Below, in pieces: positions 1-4,250 of a stretch of 11,387 nt of DNA. The translations under genes were made by a program, and so were the position numbers. A model generated the notes under the pieces. It worked only from the letters and a program-made list of their open reading frames with translations, ran no database searches and was not told where the DNA came from. This DNA is from Candidatus Daviesbacteria bacterium RIFCSPLOWO2_02_FULL_41_8. Lineage in GTDB: Bacteria; Patescibacteriota; Microgenomatia; Daviesbacterales; UBA10151. The DNA lies in assembly GCA_001777455.1 (NCBI GenBank), contig MFDZ01000065.1, forward strand, positions 1 to 11,387, in the 5' to 3' direction. Each line of letters begins with the position of its first letter. The first letter of the stretch is position 1.

Positions 1-1
1 T

Positions 2-103
2 GCCAAAAGGACAGCCCAACTTAAGCTGAAGAACCTAGCGGATAAGGGCTTACTTAAGTTAAGTGGCAAAGGCCCCAGTTCATATTATACCTTGGCAAAA
101 TAA
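2..103 (+). CDS. C-terminal fragment of a winged-helix (wHTH) protein
   Basis: An open frame enters from the left edge and ends with TAA at 101-103, giving 33 visible residues that begin AKRTAQLKLKNLADKGLL and end in GPSSYYTLAK. The pattern 'RTAQ-x-x-L-x-x-L-x-x-KGLL-x-x-x-GKG-x-x-x-YY-x-L' is the recognition helix and wing of a winged-helix DNA-binding domain, such as ends RecG-like/AlbA-type ATP-binding proteins, Fic-domain proteins and MarR/ArsR-like regulators. The start and the rest of the protein are outside the window, so the full protein cannot be named. It is followed at once by a hairpin that probably ends its transcript. The fold is fairly safe from the motif; the protein family is open. 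Confidence 0.7.
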   Translation, partial: AKRTAQLKLKNLADKGLLKLSGKGPSSYYTLAK

Positions 104-111
104 TTCTTGCC

Positions 112-147
112 CTTGTCAAAAATTGTCATTTAGACAATTTTTGCAAG
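112..147. terminator. Long hairpin after the wHTH gene, probable terminator
   Basis: CAAAAATTGTC (117-127) and GACAATTTTTG (133-143) form a perfect 11-bp stem with loop ATTTA. Past a one-base bulge (T116), CTTG (112-115) pairs with CAAG (144-147), adding 4 bp. The stem's own 3' arm supplies the T-run, so it could work for the gene ending at 103. A second small hairpin, AAGCGA (145-150)/TCGCTT (157-162), follows directly and overlaps its base. No measured termination is implied. Confidence 0.5.
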
Positions 148-207
148 CGATCTCCCTCGCTTAGACGAGTTTAGGAATAAATTATAACTTGTCTTTCGCT
201 CGGTCCG

Positions 208-238
208 ATTGCGCGATAGATTGCGCGATTATTGCGCG
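208..238. repeat. Three direct copies of ATTGCGCG
   Basis: The octamer ATTGCGCG occurs at 208, 220 and 231, that is at 12- and 11-bp steps, close to one helical turn. It lies upstream of the RRM gene in an otherwise AT-rich spacer. It may be a decayed palindromic repeat or a set of binding sites on one face of the helix; the sequence does not decide. Confidence 0.5.
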
Positions 239-352
239 CTTCACCCCCTTCCTCTTTTGGGGCCTGCCTGTCGGCAGACAGGTATTTGCTTTTTAAAACC
301 GGATATGGGACAATTGTAAATGTGAGTAGAGTGTATTTAGTGTTTATACAGT

Positions 353-394
353 AATTCACCTCCACAGAAAATTTTAAAAGAATGGAGGTGATTT
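353..394 (+). promoter_or_regulatory. Hairpin sequestering the Shine-Dalgarno of the RRM gene
   Basis: TCACCTCCA (356-364) is the exact reverse complement of TGGAGGTGA (383-391), which contains the whole Shine-Dalgarno GGAGGTGA of the TTG start at 398. Past one mismatch (355/392), A354 and A353 pair with T393 and T394. The 18-base loop (365-382) is AT-rich. The 5' arm, TCACCTCC, has the same sequence as the anti-Shine-Dalgarno end of 16S rRNA. Folded, the leader should block 30S binding. Opening by temperature, by the RRM protein or by another factor would switch translation on. The pairing is directly visible; the regulatory use is inference. Confidence 0.7.
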
Positions 395-397
395 TTT

Positions 398-658
398 TTG
401 AATAACAGAAAATTGTTCGTAGGTTCACTACCTTGGGCTATTGACGACGCCGGACTTGCTCAGCTTTTTGCGCAAGCAGGTACAGTTGTCAGCGCACAGG
501 TTGTTAAAGACCGTGAAACAGGTAGATCCAGAGGGTTTGGCTTCGTAGAGATGTCTTCTGATGAAGAGGCTCAAAACGCAGTCAAAAACTTAAACGGAAC
601 AGATGTTGAAGGTCGCAAGATCGTGGTCAACATTGCCCGTCCCCGGGAAGACCGCTAA
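398..658 (+). CDS. Single-domain RRM RNA-binding protein
   Basis: The 86-residue protein is one complete RNA recognition motif and almost nothing else. RNP2 is KLFVGSL (residues 5-11) and RNP1 is RGFGFVEM (45-52), with the aromatic F7, F47 and F49 that stack on RNA bases. This is the architecture of the cold- or stress-induced Rbp proteins of cyanobacteria and of similar proteins in many environmental bacteria. They bind single-stranded RNA as chaperones or translation regulators. The start is TTG at 398, chosen because GGAGGTGA ends 6 bases before it and because RNP2 then starts at residue 5; no ATG in frame fits. The Shine-Dalgarno is buried in a perfect hairpin, which suggests thermal or autogenous control. 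A T-run of eight bases spans the spacer and start codon. Family assignment is very safe; the RNA target is unknown. Confidence 0.93.
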   Translation: MNNRKLFVGSLPWAIDDAGLAQLFAQAGTVVSAQVVKDRETGRSRGFGFVEMSSDEEAQNAVKNLNGTDVEGRKIVVNIARPREDR

Positions 659-675
659 TTCCGATTGAATCGGAA
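659..675 (+). other. Small hairpin just after the RRM stop codon
   Basis: TTCCGAT (659-665) and ATCGGAA (669-675) form a 7-bp stem with a 3-base loop directly after the TAA. There is no T-run behind it, so it is more likely an mRNA 3'-end stabiliser or a partner of the next hairpin than a terminator by itself. Confidence 0.45.
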
Positions 676-711
676 TGGAAATCCAATATTTTAACGCAAG
701 TTAGATTAGGG

Positions 712-745
712 CCTATGCTTTTTAGAAATAAAAGGTATAGGTTTT
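712..745 (+). terminator. Rho-independent terminator of the RRM gene
   Basis: CCTATGCTTTTT (712-723) pairs fully with AAAAGGTATAGG (730-741), 12 bp with two G-T wobbles and a six-base loop, followed by TTTT at 742-745. It lies between the convergent RRM gene and the membrane-protein gene ending at 757. The wobbles and the T-run favour use on the plus strand. Confidence 0.65.
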
Positions 746-756
746 AGTGGGAATTT

Positions 757-1431
757 TTAGGAAGAGGCGACTTCCAGCTTGGGGAGTAATTTTTTGGAAG
801 CCAGAAATGAAAGAGTGTATTTGACAACAATGTAACTGGCGGCAATACCGGAAGCAAACAATAATCTCTCGGATGCTACAATCGGTGGCAAACTTCTCCA
901 AACTTCTGCCGGCAGATTTAGCGCATACAAAAAAGCCGTGCCGCCTACCGCATGAGCAGTAAAAGTAGCTCCCAGACTTTTCAGGAATAAGTTATCCCGC
1001 TTAAAATATGCCGCCACCGGAATCCACCAGAAAAGTAACGGATAATACGGGACTTGTCTCCCGATCGGGTGAGCTATGAAAGCTATGATGCAAAGAACCG
1101 GCACAGCCAAGATTAATTTATTAGTCAGACCATTCCCCTTTTTGGCTATTACAGCGAAGTAAAAAACTGCAAAAAGGGTTGGAAATAGTCTGATAATAGA
1201 ACCGGTAGTTAAGGGTGTGTGTTTAATGAATAAGTTAACTAATTCAACTCCTAAGACAGAAGTGATTCCAAAAACAGGCCCCAAAAAGGCCCCTGTCATT
1301 GGCCCGAAGAAATCAAATAGGGTGAAAGAAACACTGGACCCCAGAATTTTATTGAAAGGAATTTGCAAGGCGATAAAACCTAGTACGGAGAAAAGTCCCA
1401 GAAAGAATAATTTTTTATGAAGCGTTGACAT
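757..1431 (-). CDS. Multi-pass membrane protein, possibly ECF transporter S-component-like
   Basis: The 224-residue protein is almost wholly hydrophobic with five to seven likely membrane helices (about residues 8-28, 38-65, 80-97, 104-121, 128-143, 153-172 and 188-210) and a basic C-terminal tail. The stretch SVSFTLFDFFGPMTGAFLGP (34-53) resembles the Gly/Pro-rich second and third helices of ECF-type vitamin transporter substrate-binding (S) subunits, but no diagnostic motif is complete, so the function stays open. The start at 1431 is preferred over an in-frame ATG at 1458. A promoter with -35 TTGACT (1464-1469) and -10 TATTTT (1441-1446), 17 bp apart, would start RNA near 1434, inside the longer frame. 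That gives a nearly leaderless mRNA; no Shine-Dalgarno is correctly placed. No ATPase or transmembrane coupling subunit lies beside it. The tRNA cluster is divergent. Confidence 0.75.
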   Translation of the reverse strand: MSTLHKKLFFLGLFSVLGFIALQIPFNKILGSSVSFTLFDFFGPMTGAFLGPVFGITSVLGVELVNLFIKHTPLTTGSIIRLFPTLFAVFYFAVIAKKGNGLTNKLILAVPVLCIIAFIAHPIGRQVPYYPLLFWWIPVAAYFKRDNLFLKSLGATFTAHAVGGTAFLYALNLPAEVWRSLPPIVASERLLFASGIAASYIVVKYTLSFLASKKLLPKLEVASS

Positions 1432-1440
1432 AAGATGTAT

Positions 1441-1469
1441 AAAATAATCCACCTGCATTTAAAAGTCAA
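1441..1469 (-). promoter_or_regulatory. Promoter of the membrane-protein gene
   Basis: Read on the minus strand, TTGACT (1469-1464), a 17-bp spacer and TATTTT (1446-1441) make a sigma-70-like promoter. The expected start of RNA is about 3 bases before the ATG at 1431. Its -35 sits back to back with the promoter region of the tRNA-Leu gene, which has TACAAT at 1481-1486. Confidence 0.55.
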
Positions 1470-1495
1470 TACTTTTTTGTTACAATAGCTTGGAT

Positions 1496-1580
1496 GCTGG
1501 TGTGGTGGAATGGCATACACGCTCGCCTTAAGAGCGAGTGCCCACAAGGCATAAGGGTTCGACTCCCTTCACCAGCACCA
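1496..1580 (+). tRNA. tRNA-Leu (anticodon UAA)
   Basis: Acceptor strands GCTGGTG (1496-1502) and CACCAGC (1570-1576) pair fully; discriminator A1577 and CCA (1578-1580) are encoded. The anticodon stem CTCGC/GCGAG (1522-1526/1534-1538) holds loop CTTAAGA with anticodon TAA at 1529-1531. A long variable arm, TGCC-CACAA-GGCA (about 1539-1552), marks a class II tRNA, and the T arm AAGGG-TTCGACT-CCCTT is regular. A -10-like TACAAT lies at 1481-1486. It reads UUA and probably UUG codons. Confidence 0.95.
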
Positions 1581-1615
1581 CGGGCCTTCGCCCGGAGAAG
1601 CGGGCTTCTGCCCGC
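1581..1615 (+). other. Two tandem GC-rich hairpins between the tRNAs
   Basis: Directly after the CCA of tRNA-Leu come CGGGC-CTTC-GCCCG (1581-1594) and GCGGGC-TTCT-GCCCGC (1600-1615), stems of 5 and 6 bp with four-base loops. They are GC-rich in an AT-rich genome and fill the 40-base spacer to tRNA-Pro. There is no T-run, so they are probably spacer structures for processing of a common tRNA precursor, or copies of a small mobile repeat, rather than a terminator. Confidence 0.6.
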
Positions 1616-1620
1616 GAAGA

Positions 1621-1692
1621 CGGGGACTAGTTCATCGGTAGAACGCTCGCTTTGGGAGCGAGAAGCACAGGGTTCAATTCCCTGGTCCCCGA
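1621..1692 (+). tRNA. tRNA-Pro (anticodon UGG)
   Basis: Acceptor strands CGGGGAC (1621-1627) and GTCCCCG (1685-1691) pair fully, with discriminator A1692. The anticodon stem CTCGC/GCGAG (1646-1650/1658-1662) holds loop TTTGGGA with anticodon TGG at 1653-1655. The T arm is CAGGG-TTCAATT-CCCTG. The bases after the discriminator are CCG, so the terminal A of CCA is not encoded, unlike in the Leu and Gly tRNAs here. The convergent pyrD gene ends only 11 bases away. Confidence 0.93.
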
Positions 1693-1703
1693 CCGGTAAA
1701 TAA

Positions 1704-2849
1704 TTATATATTTCCTTTTCCAATAGCTTCGGAGATATTTTTGTACCCGTCTTTTTTCAAAAGTTTGGCTAATCCCCTATTTATCTCACCAATCACTTGC
1801 GGGCCTTCAAAAATCATGCCGGTAATAAGCTGAACGAGCGAAGCCCCCAACTTAATCTTTTTATATGCATCCTCAGCAGAAAATATGCCGCCGCAACCGA
1901 TAATGACATATTTCCCCTTAGTTTTTTGATAAATCTTTTGAATTAGGTTGTTAGACAGATCCTCTACCGCTTTACCGCTAATTCCACCTTGTTCAGGTAT
2001 ATTGCCATCAATAATCTTTTTATTTTTTCTGTCCTTGGTTAAATTGGTACAAATAAACCCTGCCACTTTGTGCTTTCCCGCAACCTTTAGGATTCCGTCA
2101 AGTTGTGAATTTGTTAAATCAGCCGGCATCTTGATAAATACAGGCTTCTTAGTCCCGATACGCTTCGCTATCGAGGATCCACGATCCGACTTTGTCGAGA
2201 TCGGGATGGAAACCTTCCCTATTTCTCTGAGAAGCTTATTCAGTTTTTCCGGATCGGAAAATGGTTCGCCGCCGAAAGTATTGGGACAGGAGATATTAAT
2301 ATCGAAAATATCACCAATACCGGTAAATTTTTTGTAGGCCTTAACATAGTCGGCAATTCCGGCTTTTGTTTCAGCAGTTGCCTCGTTATTTGTTTTACCA
2401 ATGCTGGTAATTATGGGGATGGCAAATTTTTGCCCCTTCAACCGTTCTGAGATTGCTTCAGATCCGTCATTTTTCAGGCCATAATAAACTACTAACCCTT
2501 TGGATTTCCTTAGTCTCCAGAGCCGCGGTCTGGGGTTGCCCGCACAGGTCTCCCCGGTAACGGTACCAACTTCTGCAAAGCCAAACCCAACAGAAGGCAA
2601 AATATTGGTCAGCAGGGCATTTTTATCAAACCCAGCCGAAAGGCCGACCGGGTTAGCAAATTTAATCCCCAGAATTTCTTGCTCCAAAGCTGGATTGGAA
2701 TAGGAAAACAGGGTAGAAGTTAAACCCCGAGTCAAAAAATTACTTCCTAAAAGCCGGCCGGTTGCAGTCATTTTGTCATGCACATCCTCCGGATCAAGCA
2801 GAAAGAAAAAAGGCTTCAGTAAATTTTTGTATAGGAATCTGATAATCAT
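1704..2849 (-). CDS. pyrD: Dihydroorotate dehydrogenase, class 2-like (PyrD)
   Basis: The 381-residue flavoprotein oxidises dihydroorotate to orotate in pyrimidine synthesis. The N-terminal helices (MIIRFLYKNLLKPFFFLLDPEDVH) and GNPRPRLWRL (104-113) are class 2 (quinone-linked, membrane-associated) features. So are GLKNDGSEA (124-132), the FMN-phosphate loops GGISG (288-292) and GCGGI (318-322), and GASLVQL (335-341). Yet the active-site loop reads NISCPN (185-190): Cys188 sits where class 2 enzymes have the catalytic Ser, as in class 1 enzymes. Residues 215-232 (IPISTK...AKRIG) are an extra segment that matches a 54-bp palindromic element in the DNA. The start at 2849 is chosen over an in-frame ATG at 2915 because class 2 proteins begin this way. 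TAATAT lies 10 bases before it and there is no Shine-Dalgarno. No other pyrimidine gene is nearby. Confidence 0.93.
   Translation of the reverse strand: MIIRFLYKNLLKPFFFLLDPEDVHDKMTATGRLLGSNFLTRGLTSTLFSYSNPALEQEILGIKFANPVGLSAGFDKNALLTNILPSVGFGFAEVGTVTGETCAGNPRPRLWRLRKSKGLVVYYGLKNDGSEAISERLKGQKFAIPIITSIGKTNNEATAETKAGIADYVKAYKKFTGIGDIFDINISCPNTFGGEPFSDPEKLNKLLREIGKVSIPISTKSDRGSSIAKRIGTKKPVFIKMPADLTNSQLDGILKVAGKHKVAGFICTNLTKDRKNKKIIDGNIPEQGGISGKAVEDLSNNLIQKIYQKTKGKYVIIGCGGIFSAEDAYKKIKLGASLVQLITGMIFEGPQVIGEINRGLAKLLKKDGYKNISEAIGKGNI
2153..2206. repeat. 54-bp palindromic element inserted in frame in pyrD
   Basis: The element is bounded by the inverted pair TCCCGAT (2153-2159) and ATCGGGA (2200-2206) and has an inner hairpin GGATC-CAC-GATCC (2175-2187), with TCGA at 2171-2174 and 2195-2198. 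Its length, 54 bp, is exactly 18 codons, and it coincides with residues 215-232 of PyrD. There the E. coli and other class 2 enzymes have only a short linker before the 'KxPxxIKxxPDL' strand. This is the behaviour of Rickettsia-type palindromic elements that insert in open frames. That it is mobile is inferred. Confidence 0.65.
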
Positions 2850-2942
2850 ACCCGACAATATATTACATCTTCTTGAAATCCGGAGCCAGTTTTGAGTAAA
2901 ATGTATTCGGTTCAAAGAAGTTTACATCGAACGAAGTGAGAT

Positions 2943-3017
2943 GCGGGTGTAATTCAGCGGTAGAATGTCACTTTTCCAAAGTGAACGTCAGGGGTCCGAC
3001 TCCCCTCACCCGCTCCA
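2943..3017 (+). tRNA. tRNA-Gly (anticodon UCC)
   Basis: Acceptor strands GCGGGTG (2943-2949) and CACCCGC (3007-3013) pair fully, followed by T3014 and an encoded CCA (3015-3017). The anticodon stem TCACT/AGTGA (2968-2972/2980-2984) holds loop TTTCCAA with anticodon TCC at 2975-2977. The T stem AGGGG/CCCCT (2990-2994/3002-3006) closes loop TCCGACT, where the nearly universal TTC is TCC: position 55 is C (2996), not T. The D loop keeps the GG pair. It reads GGA/GGG codons; nothing suggests a UGA-reading glycine tRNA. Confidence 0.94.
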
Positions 3018-3020
3018 GAG

Positions 3021-3054
3021 GGGACTCTCGAGGTTGAGAAGTCCCGAATAGTTT
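3021..3054 (+). terminator. Probable terminator of tRNA-Gly
   Basis: GGGACTCTC (3021-3029) pairs with GAG-A-AGTCCC (3036-3045) with one bulged A and a six-base loop. A modest T-run, TTTT at 3052-3055, comes six bases later. It sits between tRNA-Gly and the toxin-antitoxin promoter. Confidence 0.45.
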
Positions 3055-3078
3055 TATACAAAGGGCTAATTCTTACTA

Positions 3079-3107
3079 TTGACGTAATTCAGATTTTCTG
3101 ATATTCT
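3079..3107 (+). promoter_or_regulatory. Promoter and putative operator of the toxin-antitoxin operon
   Basis: TTGACG (3079-3084), a 17-bp spacer and TATTCT (3102-3107) form a good promoter; RNA would start within a base or two of the ATG at 3115, giving a leaderless transcript. The spacer holds the inverted repeat TCAGA-TTT-TCTGA (3089-3101), followed by a second TTCTGAT (3104-3110). AbrB/MazE-type antitoxins bind such repeats over their own promoters, so this is the likely autoregulatory operator. Confidence 0.65.
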
Positions 3108-3114
3108 GATTTAT

Positions 3115-3393
3115 ATGAAGAAATCAAAAGCTGTAACCCATACGATAAGCATAATAAGAGATCGCGGTCAATTGACAATTCCCGATTCTATCCGAGTTTT
3201 GCGTGATTGGGCTTCTACTAATTCAGCTGTAGTAATCTCTTCTGAACGGCCCGATGAGATAATTATAAGGCCTCATAAAAAAGATTATGATTGGGATAAG
3301 ATGTGGGAACTTATAAAAAGATCCCGTGCTATTAAAGGTAAAGGACATGGCAGTGCGGCTGAATTTTTAGAAAAGGATAGACAGTCACATTAA
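3115..3393 (+). CDS. AbrB/SpoVT-type antitoxin (VapB-like)
   Basis: The 92-residue protein has a swapped-hairpin AbrB domain at about residues 8-52 (TISIIRDRGQLTIPDSIRVL...PDEIIIRPH), with the typical 'RGQLTIP' strand. A helical, mixed-charge C-terminal region (YDWDKMWELIKRSRAIKGKG...AAEFLEKDRQ) should wrap the toxin. Antitoxins of this design bind DNA as dimers and neutralise the PIN ribonuclease encoded next to them. The toxin gene starts two bases after this stop codon, so the pair is one operon with likely translational coupling. The ATG at 3115 sits 7 bases after the -10 box, with no Shine-Dalgarno. The family call rests on the motif and on the toxin beside it; the exact toxin-antitoxin class name is less certain. 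Confidence 0.88.
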   Translation: MKKSKAVTHTISIIRDRGQLTIPDSIRVLRDWASTNSAVVISSERPDEIIIRPHKKDYDWDKMWELIKRSRAIKGKGHGSAAEFLEKDRQSH

Positions 3394-3395
3394 AT

Positions 3396-3818
3396 ATGGC
3401 TCAGAAAATAGTAGTTGATTCTTCTGTAATAGTTAAATGGCTAAATACTACTGATGAGAATAATCTGGAAGAAGCGGATAAACTTTTGTCTGATGCTCTA
3501 AAAAATAGGATAGAGATTTTCGCTCCTGAGTTAGCTAAGTATGAGGTGGGGAATGTACTTTTACATGGCAAAAAACTATCTCCAAAAGAAACTGAGATTC
3601 CGTTTCATGTGCTTTTTGTTTCCCCTACGCAATTTATACCTCAATCTGAAGAATTAGCAAAGGAAACCTTCAAAATAGCTTGTGATCTAGGTATAACCTA
3701 TTATGATGCATCTTTTTTATCAGTAGCCCAGCAATTAGGGGCGTCGCTTGTTACTGACAATATTAAACATCAAGGCAAAACTAAAAAAATTAAGGTTGTT
3801 TGTTTAAAGGATTATTAG
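3396..3818 (+). CDS. PIN-domain ribonuclease toxin (VapC family)
   Basis: This is a complete 140-residue PIN domain. The acidic residues that hold the metal are all in place: D8 (VVDSSV), E50 (KYEVGN), D104 (YYDASF) and D121 (VTDN). The late LGITYYDASFLSVAQ-x-LGASLVTDN block is typical of VapC-like toxins. Such toxins cleave tRNA (often initiator tRNA) or rRNA and arrest growth when the antitoxin decays. The gene follows the AbrB-type antitoxin after two bases. Its own Shine-Dalgarno (AAAAGGA, 3371-3377) is about 18 bases away, too far to be strong, so translation probably depends on the antitoxin reading through. Nothing looks inactivated. It converges on the membrane-protein gene ending at 3840. 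The RNA target cannot be read from sequence. Confidence 0.93.
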   Translation: MAQKIVVDSSVIVKWLNTTDENNLEEADKLLSDALKNRIEIFAPELAKYEVGNVLLHGKKLSPKETEIPFHVLFVSPTQFIPQSEELAKETFKIACDLGITYYDASFLSVAQQLGASLVTDNIKHQGKTKKIKVVCLKDY

Positions 3819-3839
3819 TTTTTTCTTTCTGTGAAATTA

Positions 3840-4241
3840 TTACTTAAAATCCTTGGAATTTCGGCGGGCGATGGGAAAATGAATTAAGAATAGTACTAAG
3901 CCTATTGAGAGGAACGTGATCGAATTTTTTAGATCATCCAATTTCTGTCTTTTGCTTTGTTCCTCCACTTGTTTTAGACATAACTGCTTTTGTTTTTCCG
4001 CCTCCTGGGCACTCTGAGTCGCGGAAATCGGATAGCTTTGTTCTATAGGTGCAGGAGCAACTTTCATTGGGACAGGATAAATGCTACTGCAATCCTGATT
4101 TTGGTATCTCAGCGGATAATCCTTGTATTGGGTGACATTGATTAGGAAATTGACTGAATTAAAAATTCCAATGATAATTAAGGCAAGCGCCGCGGCTGAA
4201 ACAATATAGTAGTAAACTAAACCAATTTGTTTTCCTGACAT
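3840..4241 (-). CDS. Small two-helix membrane protein with a cysteine-containing middle
   Basis: The 133-residue protein has one membrane helix near residues 9-34 and another near 107-125. The middle is Pro/Gln/Glu-rich, partly coiled coil (77-105), with two cysteines, C51 (NQDCSS) and C88 (QLCLKQ), that could form a disulfide. The tail is basic. I recognise the pattern, a first helix running into 'FNSVNFLINVTQYKDYPLRY' and a C-terminal helix ending in a short basic tail, from uncharacterised proteins of candidate-phyla bacteria, but no function is known to me. The ATG at 4241 follows the flavoprotein stop codon by 9 bases and has an AAGG (4245-4248) close upstream, so the two are probably co-transcribed. 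It is not a partner of known HI0933 enzymes elsewhere, so the link may be only positional. Confidence 0.75.
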   Translation of the reverse strand: MSGKQIGLVYYYIVSAAALALIIIGIFNSVNFLINVTQYKDYPLRYQNQDCSSIYPVPMKVAPAPIEQSYPISATQSAQEAEKQKQLCLKQVEEQSKRQKLDDLKNSITFLSIGLVLFLIHFPIARRNSKDFK

Positions 4242-4250
4242 GAGCCTTCA

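Larger units (their letters stand above)
104..397. other. Repeat-rich intergenic region, no convincing gene
   Basis: This gap of about 290 bases has no credible gene on either strand. It holds the hairpin at 112-147, a second at 145-162, three copies of ATTGCGCG (208-215, 220-227, 231-238), a CCTGTC/GACAGG hairpin with loop GGCA at 267-282, and the 5' leader of the RRM gene. A minus-strand frame from 428 to 171 only mirrors the leader and has no ribosome binding site. A promoter for the RRM gene should lie around 310-350; TATACA (345-350) is the best -10 candidate but has no clear -35. Confidence 0.55.

Noticed and set aside
171..428. Minus-strand frame of 85 codons across the RRM leader
   Set aside because: It has no ribosome site, and the region is explained by repeats and the leader hairpin.
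1466..1723. Frames of 69 and 85 codons across the tRNA genes
   Set aside because: They coincide with two complete tRNAs and are translated tRNA sequence.
1948..2703. Plus-strand frames opposite pyrD
   Set aside because: They are antisense to a strongly conserved enzyme and have no start signals.
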